Below are positions 7,992 to 15,912 of a stretch of 44,200 bases of DNA, one piece after another (positions within the stretch are counted from its first letter, which is position 1; every line of letters starts with the position of its first letter). Origin of the DNA: Mycoplasmatota bacterium (GTDB taxonomy: Bacteria > Bacillota_I > Bacilli_A > Izemoplasmatales > Hujiaoplasmataceae); contig JAEIOE010000015.1 in the NCBI GenBank assembly GCA_016342455.1, positions 1 through 44,200 of the forward strand. The letters run 5' to 3'. A program made the position numbers and the translations under genes. The notes beneath the pieces were generated by a model. The model made no database searches. It was given only the letters and a program-made list of their open reading frames with translations, and was not told where the DNA came from.

Positions 7992-8813
7992 ATGAATGAA
8001 CAAATGATTGAAAAAATAAAAGAGTCATTAAGAGAAGATATTCCTTCTATTGATGTATCAAGTTATTATCTTTTTGAAGATGAATTATCAACAGGGAAAT
8101 TTATCGCAAAAGAGAATGGAGTTATTTCTGGACTTGATGTATTAGTAGAAACATTTAAAATAATAGATCCAGAAACAAAGATAGAATTAATAAAACATAA
8201 TGGTGAAACTGTTCAATGCGGTGATATCTTAGCTACGGTAACTGGTAGAACGAAATCAATCCTTCAGTCAGAAAGAGTAGGGCTCAACTTCTTACAAAGA
8301 ATGTCAGGTATCGCTACAATGACTAGAAAATTTGTAGACCAAACCGAAGGTTTTGATACCTTAATTCTTGACACAAGAAAAACAACGCCAAGCTTAAGAT
8401 TTTTTGAAAAAAGAGCTGTTGTCGATGGTGGAGGAACGAATCATAGAATGAATTTATCAGAAATGGTTATGTTAAAAGATAATCATTTAAAGGCTGCGAA
8501 TTCAATTGTAGAAGCATGCGCGTTTATCCGTTCAAAAGTTGGTAAAAATATGAAAATTGAAGTAGAAGTAGAAACAATAGAAAAATTTAAGGAAGCACTT
8601 AATTCAGAAGCGAATATCATTATGTTAGATAATATGTCAAATGAACTTATGAAAGAGTGTGTAGAATTAAACCAACATAAAAAAGTATTGGAAGCTTCAG
8701 GCAATATGACTGTAGATAGAATCAAATCAGTTTGTGAAACTGGAGTGGATACGATAAGTGTCGGAGCTTTAACACATTCTTATAAATCTTTAGATATTTC
8801 TTTAAAATTCTAG
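7992..8813 (+). CDS. nadC: Nicotinate-nucleotide pyrophosphorylase (quinolinate phosphoribosyltransferase)
   Basis: NadC converts quinolinate and PRPP to nicotinate mononucleotide, CO2 and PPi in de novo NAD synthesis. The 273-aa length is normal. Visible signature elements are SERVGLNFLQRMSGIAT (93-109), DTRKTTP (127-133), H151-R152 in GGGTNHRMN, LKDNH (161-165), the EVEVE strand (190-194), D213 and EASGN (234-238), which together build the quinolinate/PRPP pocket. AGGAGA lies 8 bases before the ATG and overlaps the end of the Fic-like gene. No nadA or nadB is in the window, although these often accompany nadC. Either they lie elsewhere or quinolinate is obtained another way. Confidence 0.95.
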   Translation: MNEQMIEKIKESLREDIPSIDVSSYYLFEDELSTGKFIAKENGVISGLDVLVETFKIIDPETKIELIKHNGETVQCGDILATVTGRTKSILQSERVGLNFLQRMSGIATMTRKFVDQTEGFDTLILDTRKTTPSLRFFEKRAVVDGGGTNHRMNLSEMVMLKDNHLKAANSIVEACAFIRSKVGKNMKIEVEVETIEKFKEALNSEANIIMLDNMSNELMKECVELNQHKKVLEASGNMTVDRIKSVCETGVDTISVGALTHSYKSLDISLKF

Positions 8814-8872
8814 CAAGTCCTTTATAAAAAGAAAGTCACAGTATTTGATACTTTGACAGAAAGAGTGGAGTT

Positions 8873-10972
8873 TTGTTAAAAAGTAAATATGTTTGGAAAA
8901 CAAAAGTAGATGGTCTTGTTCCTAATGATGAGATATTTACAACAATACTTAAAAACAGAGATATTGATGATTATAAAAGTTACTTTTCTTTAGGAGGAGA
9001 ATCATTGATTGACCCTTATAAATTAAACGATATGCAAGTTGCTAGGGATCGTATTTTTTTAGCAATTGAAAGAAAAGAAAAAATCATTGTCTTTGGAGAT
9101 TATGACTGTGATGGAATTTGTTCTATATCGCTTCTATATCGTTCTTTAAAGCAATTAGACGCAGATGTGTATTATGACTTACCAAATCGCTTTAGGGATG
9201 GGTACGGTCTAAATATGCGTGCAGTAGAAGAAATTAAAGAAGCAGGAATAAAACTTGTAATCACAGTAGACAATGGTGTAAGTTGTATTAAAGAAGTGGC
9301 AGCTTTAAACGAAGCAGGAATAGATACTATTATTACAGACCATCATGAATTTGGAGACACTTTACCATCTGCACTTGCAATTCTTCATACGCAATTAAGT
9401 GATGCCTATGAATTTAAAGATATCGCTGGAGTTATGGTTGCCTTTAAATTAGCGCAAGCCTTAATCGGTGAAAAAGCAAATGAGTATTATGATTTAGCAA
9501 TGATTGGAACCTTAGCGGATTTAATGCCGTTAAAGAATGAAAATCAAGCAATGGTGAACCTAGGTTTAAAACAAATGAAGAATACTACTAATTTAGGACT
9601 TAAAAAATTAATTGAGTTTTCTAATTTAGATATTATTAACGTTACAGCTATTTCTTTTAAAATAGCACCTAAAATTAATAGTAGTGGACGTTTAGGGAAA
9701 GCCTTAGAAGCGGTGAAGCTTTTAGTGGCTGATGAATATAAAGATGTAAATGAACTGATTTTAAAAATAGAGAAAAACCATGCTTCTAGGAAGAAATTCA
9801 CTGAAGAATCATTTAAGCTTTGTGAACAATTTGTAAATGCTGATGACCAAGTAATCGTAATAGCTCATGAAGGATTGCACGAAGGTGTTATTGGTATCTG
9901 TGCCCAAAAGATTGTTGAGAAGTATCAAAGGTCTGCTTTAATACTTACCTTAGATTCTGAGGGTATCGGAAAAGGCTCAATGCGTTCATTTGGAGATCAA
10001 AATATCTTAGATATGCTTCATGCAAATAAAGAATATTTATTAAGGTATGGAGGTCACTCTCAAGCGGCGGGACTTCAAATCAAAGAAGAAAACATTGATG
10101 CTTTAAAAATAGGGTTAAATTCAATGTCTTTTGATGGAGTAGATCCTGTATTGAATTGTGATATGGCTTTAGACCTTTGTAACATTAAAATTGATACTAT
10201 TCAAAAAATTCAAGATCATTCTTTCTTTACAGCGATGTACTTATTTAATGGTTTAGTTGTTAGTAAAAAACAAATTCTTGGTGGGAAACATACCAAATTA
10301 ATTCTTGATTGTCATGGAATGAAATTTGATGCACTACACTTTAATAGTTTAGAGTATTATCATTCTTTAGAAAATGGAGATCATATTAATGTAGTTGCTG
10401 GATTGAATGTAAATAACTACAGAAATCAAAAGAAAATACAATTAATGATTAAGGATGTATCATGTCCTAACCTTCAAGTATTGGATATGAGAGAATCAAA
10501 AGATTACAATAATGATGTGAAATGGGTCTTTAATGATTTTTGGGAAATTAACGATTCTATCCTACTAGAAAACGACCTTGAAACTTTGATAATGGATCAT
10601 TACAATACAAAAACAATAATAATTGGTCCTAAGAAAACAAAGATCAACTTAAATAAACTGGTTTATAAGCCAGAACTTGGTAAAATATACCAAATGTTAA
10701 AAGAAATTCATGAATTTAAGCTAGACCTCTTATTAAGACGTCTAGAATATGATAAACTAATACTTAAATATGCGATTAAAATCTTTTTTGAACTAGATTT
10801 AATCTATAAACAAGAAGATTTCTATGTTGTAAGAGAAGATGCTTTAAAAACAGACTTACAAAATTCTCCAACTTATGTTAAATTAGAAGGAGTGAAAAAA
10901 CAACTTGATTTCTTATATCAAGATTATGTTTCTCATATTAGGACCTACTTTAAAAAACAAATGGAGGAATAA
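8873..10972 (+). CDS. recJ: Single-stranded-DNA-specific exonuclease RecJ
   Basis: RecJ degrades single-stranded DNA 5' to 3' in recombination and repair. The 699-aa protein carries the DHH-family motifs GDYDCDG (75-81) and TDHHEFG with D156-H157-H158, the INSSGRLG segment, and the DHHA1 motif GGHSQAAG beginning at G393. A Bacillota-type C-terminal extension follows, ending in repeated Leu/Lys-rich helices. The start is TTG: no ATG or GTG is in frame near the N-terminus, and MLKSKYVWK matches the usual RecJ beginning. The ribosome site GTGGAG ends only 2 bases before the TTG, unusually close, so initiation may be weak. The order recJ-apt-rel-dtd is that of Bacillus. Confidence 0.93.
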   Translation: MLKSKYVWKTKVDGLVPNDEIFTTILKNRDIDDYKSYFSLGGESLIDPYKLNDMQVARDRIFLAIERKEKIIVFGDYDCDGICSISLLYRSLKQLDADVYYDLPNRFRDGYGLNMRAVEEIKEAGIKLVITVDNGVSCIKEVAALNEAGIDTIITDHHEFGDTLPSALAILHTQLSDAYEFKDIAGVMVAFKLAQALIGEKANEYYDLAMIGTLADLMPLKNENQAMVNLGLKQMKNTTNLGLKKLIEFSNLDIINVTAISFKIAPKINSSGRLGKALEAVKLLVADEYKDVNELILKIEKNHASRKKFTEESFKLCEQFVNADDQVIVIAHEGLHEGVIGICAQKIVEKYQRSALILTLDSEGIGKGSMRSFGDQNILDMLHANKEYLLRYGGHSQAAGLQIKEENIDALKIGLNSMSFDGVDPVLNCDMALDLCNIKIDTIQKIQDHSFFTAMYLFNGLVVSKKQILGGKHTKLILDCHGMKFDALHFNSLEYYHSLENGDHINVVAGLNVNNYRNQKKIQLMIKDVSCPNLQVLDMRESKDYNNDVKWVFNDFWEINDSILLENDLETLIMDHYNTKTIIIGPKKTKINLNKLVYKPELGKIYQMLKEIHEFKLDLLLRRLEYDKLILKYAIKIFFELDLIYKQEDFYVVREDALKTDLQNSPTYVKLEGVKKQLDFLYQDYVSHIRTYFKKQMEE

Positions 10973-10975
10973 CCA

Positions 10976-11488
10976 ATGAAATACGAGGATTATATAACTA
11001 ACGTACCTAATTTCCCTATAGAAGGTATACAGTATAAAGATATTACACCACTTATCGGAAACGGTAAAGCATTTAAAGCCGCAGTCCAAGAATTATCAGC
11101 TTTTGCGAAGGCTCAAGGTGCTACCGTTATTATCGGACCAGATGCGAGAGGATTTATTGTTGGCTGTCCTGTGGCCTGTGAATTAGAACTAGGCTTTGTG
11201 CCAGTTAGAAAACCTGGTAAGTTACCTCGAGAAGTATTAGAATATGATTATTCTTTAGAATACGGTAAGAACACACTTTGTATTCATAAAGACGCTATTA
11301 AAGCAAACGATAAAGTAGTGATTATGGATGACTTATTAGCTACAGGTGGTACTATTCAAGCTACTGTAAAAATGGTAGAAGAACTTGGTGGAGAAGTTGT
11401 AGGAATAGGTTTCTTCATTGAATTAGTTGACCTAAACGGCAGAGATAAAATTAAAGATTATCCAATTAAAGTATTAATTCAATACTAG
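10976..11488 (+). CDS. apt: Adenine phosphoribosyltransferase
   Basis: Apt salvages adenine with PRPP to make AMP. The 170-aa length is typical. The PRPP-binding motif VVIMDDLLATGGT spans 114-126. GPDARGF (54-60) and FVPVRKPGKLP (74-84) are the adenine-site segments specific to this family among type I phosphoribosyltransferases. GGAGG lies 8 bases upstream, inside the last codons of recJ, and only 3 bases separate the two genes, so they are co-transcribed. The next gene, rel, follows after 10 bases. Confidence 0.96.
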   Translation: MKYEDYITNVPNFPIEGIQYKDITPLIGNGKAFKAAVQELSAFAKAQGATVIIGPDARGFIVGCPVACELELGFVPVRKPGKLPREVLEYDYSLEYGKNTLCIHKDAIKANDKVVIMDDLLATGGTIQATVKMVEELGGEVVGIGFFIELVDLNGRDKIKDYPIKVLIQY

Positions 11489-11498
11489 GAGGACTAGT

Positions 11499-13676
11499 TT
11501 GACAAAAGAAGATATTTATTTACCCTTGCATGAAGCCTTAATTAAATATCTAACAAAAGACTCTCACCTTGATAGAATAAGGCGAGCTTTTGACTATGCG
11601 AATGAAAAACATACGGGTCAATTCCGCAAATCAGGGGAACCATATATTGTTCATCCTCGTGATGTAGCTATTACTTTAGCTAATTATAGGGTAGATCCAA
11701 ACACGATTATATCTGGTCTTCTTCACGATATTATTGAAGATACAGAAACAACTTATGCAGAAGTAAAAGAAGAGTTTGGCGAAGAAGTTGCGGACATTGT
11801 AGAAGGATTAACAAAATTACACTTATTGCACTATACAGGTTCTAAAGAATCCCAACAATTAAAAAACTATCAAAAAATGGTCTTAGCTATGGCAAAAGAT
11901 ATTCGAGTAATTTTCGTTAAACTAGCAGATAGACTGAATAATATGCGCACTTTATCCTATTTAGATGATGCAAGACAAACTAGAATTTCTCGTGAAACGC
12001 TAGATGTATTCGCACCAATTGCCCATCGTTTAGGGATGTATCGATTAAAAGCAGAATTAGAAGATTTATCTTTTAAATACCTATATCCAGCTGAGTATCT
12101 AGATGTTGCTAAACTTTTAAATGAAAAGAAATCAACTAGAGAAACTGATGTTCAGAATATGATTGGTGATTTAACTGAATTATTAGATAGTGAACACTTT
12201 GAATTCTCTGTAAAAGGTAGAATTAAAAATATTCACTCTGTTTATTATAAAATGAAAGTAAAAGAAGTTGATTTTGAAGAAATCAACGACTTGCTTGCTT
12301 TAAGAATTGTGGTAAATACAATTAGTGACTGTTACAGAGCTATTGGGATAGTACATTCTAAATTTGTACCATTACCAGGTAGATTTAAAGATTATATCGC
12401 TATGCCAAAACCAAATATGTATCAATCTCTTCATACAACAGTTGTGAGCCGTGGTAAAATATTTGAAATTCAAATTAGAACAAGAGAAATGGATGAAATC
12501 GCCGAAAAAGGTGTTGCTGCACATTGGGCTTATAAAGAAAATGTATCGAAAACGACAAATCGTAAGAATATTGAAACATTGGTTTCTTCAAAATTAAGAT
12601 GGTATTCTGAATTAGTTAAATATACAGAAGAAAATGATTCAGATGAGGAAATTCTTAATATCTTTACTGAAGATATTTTGAATGCTAATGTTTATGTATT
12701 TACTCCTAAGGGAGACATTATTGACTTACCTCAAGGAGCTACTCCATTAGATTTCTCATTTAGAATTCATACGAAGGTCGGAGAAAAAACGGTTGGAGCG
12801 ATAGTGAATGGTAAAATAAGACCACTTGACTATACTTTAAAAACTGGTGATCTAGTAGAAATTAAAACTTCAAAAAACTCAGTAGGGCCAAATGAAAACT
12901 GGTTAAAAATAGCTAAAACTTCTAATGCAAGATCTAAAATAAAGAATTTCCTTAATAAACAAAGAAGAGAATTCTTAATCGAAAAAGGAAAAGAAGATTT
13001 AGATAGAGAATTACAAAACAGAAGAATAGAACTCACGATAACAGATAAATTAGTATCAGATACTTTCTTAATTAGAAATATTAAGACCTTAGAAGATCTT
13101 CAATATGAAATCGGGAAGAACGTTGTCTCTCCAATTGGGGCAGTAAATCTTTTAACAGGTAAGGAAGAGTTAACAGATGAAGATATTTTAGAAAAAATAA
13201 ATTCAGCTGAACCAGCAAAAAAACGTTACGTTCACTCTAATATTAACATCATAGTGGAAGGACTAGACAAACCATCTGTTAGACTAGCAAATTGTTGTAA
13301 TCCAGTATTTGGAGATGAAATAATAGGTTTTGTTAGTAGAAACTCAGGTATTGTAGTCCATAGATCAAGCTGTAATAATGTTGAAAGTTTTGAAAAAGAA
13401 AGATTACTAGATGTATTTTGGGGTAATAATATTATCGTTAAGTATGACTGTAGTTTAAAAATATTAGTATTAAATAGAGATAATGTATTAGCTGAGATTG
13501 TTCATGCAGCTACATCATCTAAGGCAAAAATATTAAAAGTGTCTGCTCAATCAAATAATTTGAAAGAAGGAATTATTAAAATGAAGATTCAAATTGGGTC
13601 TTTAGTTGAGTTAGATCAAGTGATTGTAAATATCCAAAAAATTAGGGATATTTATTCCATTGAAAGGATTAGTTAA
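11499..13676 (+). CDS. rel: Bifunctional (p)ppGpp synthetase/hydrolase (Rel)
   Basis: Rel makes and degrades the stringent-response alarmone (p)ppGpp on or near the ribosome. The domains run in the usual order over 725 aa. The HD hydrolase has H52 in VHPRD, HD at 76-77, ED at 80-81 and D144 in KLADRLNNMR, all intact, so hydrolysis should work. The synthetase has RFKD at 295-298, the charge pattern of bifunctional Rel rather than the EXDD of RelA. TGS starts near 397 (NVYVFTPKG). A zinc-finger/conserved-Cys region has CC at 599-600 and HRSSC, and an ACT domain is at the end. The start is TTG at 11499 with AGGAGG 6 bases before it. The stop overlaps the dtd ATG (TAATG). Confidence 0.96.
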   Translation: MTKEDIYLPLHEALIKYLTKDSHLDRIRRAFDYANEKHTGQFRKSGEPYIVHPRDVAITLANYRVDPNTIISGLLHDIIEDTETTYAEVKEEFGEEVADIVEGLTKLHLLHYTGSKESQQLKNYQKMVLAMAKDIRVIFVKLADRLNNMRTLSYLDDARQTRISRETLDVFAPIAHRLGMYRLKAELEDLSFKYLYPAEYLDVAKLLNEKKSTRETDVQNMIGDLTELLDSEHFEFSVKGRIKNIHSVYYKMKVKEVDFEEINDLLALRIVVNTISDCYRAIGIVHSKFVPLPGRFKDYIAMPKPNMYQSLHTTVVSRGKIFEIQIRTREMDEIAEKGVAAHWAYKENVSKTTNRKNIETLVSSKLRWYSELVKYTEENDSDEEILNIFTEDILNANVYVFTPKGDIIDLPQGATPLDFSFRIHTKVGEKTVGAIVNGKIRPLDYTLKTGDLVEIKTSKNSVGPNENWLKIAKTSNARSKIKNFLNKQRREFLIEKGKEDLDRELQNRRIELTITDKLVSDTFLIRNIKTLEDLQYEIGKNVVSPIGAVNLLTGKEELTDEDILEKINSAEPAKKRYVHSNINIIVEGLDKPSVRLANCCNPVFGDEIIGFVSRNSGIVVHRSSCNNVESFEKERLLDVFWGNNIIVKYDCSLKILVLNRDNVLAEIVHAATSSKAKILKVSAQSNNLKEGIIKMKIQIGSLVELDQVIVNIQKIRDIYSIERIS

Positions 13677-14125
13677 TGAAAGTAGTTGTTCAACGAGTTA
13701 AAGAAGCTTCTGTATCGGTAAATCAAAAAGTAGTATCAAGTATCAAACAAGGATACTTGTTATTAGTTGGTTTTCATAAAACAGACTCCCTTAATGAACT
13801 TGAGTATATAGCAAGGAAAATCGCTAAGTTAAGAGTTTTCTCTGATAATGATGACAAAATGAATCTTTCTATAGATGATGTGTCAGGAGAAATCTTATCC
13901 ATCTCACAATTCACGCTATATGGAGAAACGCATAAATCAAATCGACCTTCGTTTACGGAAGCGATGGACTATAAATTGGCAAATGATTACTATGGAAGCT
14001 TTAACGATATTTTAAGAAAAAAATATGGTCTTAACGTTTTAATTGGTGCCTTCGGAGAAAACATGGATGTGTCTCTTGTAAACGATGGCCCAGTTACTAT
14101 CATTATAGAGAAAAACAATCAGTGA
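13676..14125 (+). CDS. dtd: D-aminoacyl-tRNA deacylase
   Basis: Dtd removes D-amino acids (and Gly from tRNA-Ala) wrongly attached to tRNA. The 149-aa protein has the two family motifs SQFTLYG (77-83) and NDGPVTI (136-142); the latter holds the Gly-cisPro that screens chirality across the dimer interface. Its ATG overlaps the rel stop by one base, and AAAGGA sits 7 bases upstream within rel, so it is translationally coupled. rel-dtd is a conserved pair in Bacillota. The gene ends in TGA, good evidence that TGA is a stop here. Confidence 0.96.
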   Translation: MKVVVQRVKEASVSVNQKVVSSIKQGYLLLVGFHKTDSLNELEYIARKIAKLRVFSDNDDKMNLSIDDVSGEILSISQFTLYGETHKSNRPSFTEAMDYKLANDYYGSFNDILRKKYGLNVLIGAFGENMDVSLVNDGPVTIIIEKNNQ

Positions 14126-14130
14126 CTTTA

Positions 14131-14160
14131 TTTGACTAAACAGTCAAAGTTTATTATAAT
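14131..14160 (+). promoter_or_regulatory. acpP promoter overlapped by a palindrome
   Basis: TTGACT (14132-14137), a 17-base spacer and TATAAT (14155-14160) form a near-consensus promoter. The -35 box is half of an inverted repeat TTTGACT-AAAC-AGTCAAA (14131-14148). The repeat could be a repressor operator, or a hairpin ending dtd transcripts, although its U-tract is poor (GTTTATT). Confidence 0.8.
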
Positions 14161-14197
14161 ATGATGTATAAATTCATTTTAAATTATGGAGGCAATT

Positions 14198-14458
14198 ATG
14201 GACAAAAAACAAGTGATTTTTGATAAAATCAAAGAAATCGTAATTCAAGAATTAGGTGTTAAACCTGAAAAAGTAACTTTAGATGCTGGATTAGCCGAAG
14301 ATTTTGGAGCGGACTCTTTAGATGCGCTAGAATTATTCAACCAAATTGAGAGTGAATTTTTAATCACAATTTCTGATGAAGCAGCTACTGAAATGAAAGT
14401 AGTTACTGACTTAGTTGAATATGTATCTGATAAAGTAAGCGATGAGTATTTCGAATAA
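14198..14458 (+). CDS. acpP: Acyl carrier protein
   Basis: ACP carries growing acyl chains on 4'-phosphopantetheine during fatty acid synthesis. It is a small acidic protein of 86 aa with the attachment motif GADSLD; S40 takes the prosthetic group. An in-frame ATG at 14186 is part of the ribosome site TGGAGG (14187-14192), so the start is ATG 14198, 5 bases after it. The body (hydrophobic heptads around FNQIES and VVTDLVEYV) is a normal ACP fold. It stands alone between its own promoter and a strong terminator, away from any fab genes. PlsY in this window uses acyl-phosphate derived from acyl-ACP. Confidence 0.95.
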   Translation: MDKKQVIFDKIKEIVIQELGVKPEKVTLDAGLAEDFGADSLDALELFNQIESEFLITISDEAATEMKVVTDLVEYVSDKVSDEYFE

Positions 14459-14484
14459 TCAATTAGAAATCCTCTAGTACGGAT

Positions 14485-14513
14485 GTCGTCCTTTCAAAAG
14501 AGGACGACTTTTT
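14485..14513 (+). terminator. Rho-independent terminator between acpP and hisS
   Basis: GTCGTCCT (14485-14492), an 8-base loop and AGGACGAC (14501-14508) give an 8-bp GC-rich stem followed by TTTTT. It ends acpP transcripts. hisS begins only 21 bases after the T-run, leaving no room for a separate promoter. Confidence 0.9.
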
Positions 14514-14534
14514 CAAAAAGAATAGGAGATAGAC

Positions 14535-15848
14535 ATGATAAATAAAATTAAAGGTACTTATGATATATTACCTACTGAATCAAAAAAATGGCAAGAGTTA
14601 GAAGCAGTTATCGCTAATGTTTCTAAATTATTTAATTTCAAAGAGATACGAACTCCAATATTTGAAAATTCCGAGTTATTTCATAGAGGTGTCGGAGAAA
14701 CAACTGACATTGTAAAAAAAGAAACATATGATTTTACTGATCGCGGGAAAAGGAGTATTACATTAAGACCAGAAGGAACAGCTTCTGTTGTTCGTGCTGT
14801 ACTTGAAAATAAGTTGTACGCAGATGGTAATCAACCACAAAAGCTATATTATTATGGACCTATGTTTCGATATGAAAGACCTCAAAAAGGTAGATATCGT
14901 CAATTCTACCAATTTGGAGCGGAAGCTATTGGATCTAACTCACCACTATTGGACGCTGAAATCATTAATTACGCAGCGACGTTTTTAGAAGCATTGAGAA
15001 TTAACAATATTACGATTAAAATTAATTCTTTAGGTTCTGATGAATCAAAGAAAAACTACAAAGAAAAACTAATTGAATATCTAAAACCGAACATGGCAAA
15101 TTTATGTTCAGACTGTAATCGCCGATATTTAGAAAACCCACTAAGAGTTTTAGACTGTAAAATAGATAAGTTTAATCCGGTATTAGAAAATGCACCAAAG
15201 CCACTCGATTACTTAAGTGATAGCGATAGATATCACTTTGACCAAGTAATCAACGCTTTAGATGCCTTTGGATTAAAGTATGAAATAGACAAATCTTTAG
15301 TAAGAGGATTAGATTACTACACTCACACTGTATTTGAAATAGATGCGGACCTAGAAAGTTTAGGCGCTCAATCTACATTAGTAGGTGGGGGAAGATATAA
15401 TAATTTAATAGAGTCACTAGATGGACCATCGGTACCTGCTGTAGGTTTTGCGTTTGGGGTAGAAAGATTACTATTAGCCTTAGAATCAGTGAAACAACCA
15501 GAACAAGTACCTTCCATACATTGTTTTATGATTCCTTTAGGTGATGCTGTACAAGACAAAGCCTTAAGCATTATCAATGAGTTAAGACATGGCGGATTAA
15601 TTGTTGATTATGATTTCTTTAATAAAAATCTAAAAGGTAAATTTAAACAATCTGAGAGATTAAATCCAATGTTTAACTTAATATTTGGAGAAGAAGAAAT
15701 GAAGCAAAACGTGATAAATGTAAAAAACACAAGAACACATGTTGAAGAATCTGTTCCACTTGATAATCTATATCGATATTTAGTAAATATTTTATCGAAC
15801 CCACAGGGTGGTTGTAGTGGCAATTGTTCTAGTTGTGATGATTGTTAG
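14535..15848 (+). CDS. hisS: Histidyl-tRNA synthetase
   Basis: HisRS charges tRNA-His. The class II motifs are intact over 437 aa: motif 1 around RTPIFENSELF (39-49), motif 2 YYGPMFRYERPQKGRYRQF (106-124), the histidine-binding RGLDYY (257-262, R257), and motif 3 GFAFGVERLLL. The C-x2-C and NPLRVLDCK in the insertion domain are usual for Bacillota. The C-terminal anticodon-binding domain is followed by an unusual tail ending GGCSGNCSSCDDC, with cysteines at 427, 431, 434 and 437. AGGAGA precedes the ATG. Transcription must come through the terminator upstream or from a promoter I cannot see. In Bacillus hisS also follows the rel-dtd block and is followed by aspS and yrvM; aspS is absent here. 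Confidence 0.96.
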   Translation: MINKIKGTYDILPTESKKWQELEAVIANVSKLFNFKEIRTPIFENSELFHRGVGETTDIVKKETYDFTDRGKRSITLRPEGTASVVRAVLENKLYADGNQPQKLYYYGPMFRYERPQKGRYRQFYQFGAEAIGSNSPLLDAEIINYAATFLEALRINNITIKINSLGSDESKKNYKEKLIEYLKPNMANLCSDCNRRYLENPLRVLDCKIDKFNPVLENAPKPLDYLSDSDRYHFDQVINALDAFGLKYEIDKSLVRGLDYYTHTVFEIDADLESLGAQSTLVGGGRYNNLIESLDGPSVPAVGFAFGVERLLLALESVKQPEQVPSIHCFMIPLGDAVQDKALSIINELRHGGLIVDYDFFNKNLKGKFKQSERLNPMFNLIFGEEEMKQNVINVKNTRTHVEESVPLDNLYRYLVNILSNPQGGCSGNCSSCDDC

Positions 15849-15884
15849 TTTTTTAAGAAATGACTGCATTAATGTTTTTAATTA

Positions 15885-15893
15885 TGATATAAT
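15885..15893 (+). promoter_or_regulatory. Extended -10 promoter for the AI-2E-type transporter gene
   Basis: TGATATAAT (15885-15893) lies about 20 bases before the start codon. The -35 position 17 bases upstream reads TGCATT, a weak match. Confidence 0.6.
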
Positions 15894-15912
15894 TATTAGA
15901 TGAGGTTAAGTA

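Noticed and set aside
8814-8872. Small hairpin AGTAT-TTG-ATACT between nadC and recJ
   Set aside because: A 5-bp AT-rich stem with no T-run; too weak to call a terminator.
14459-14534. T-box riboswitch before hisS
   Set aside because: The gap is only 76 bases, contains a simple terminator, and lacks the conserved T-box sequence.
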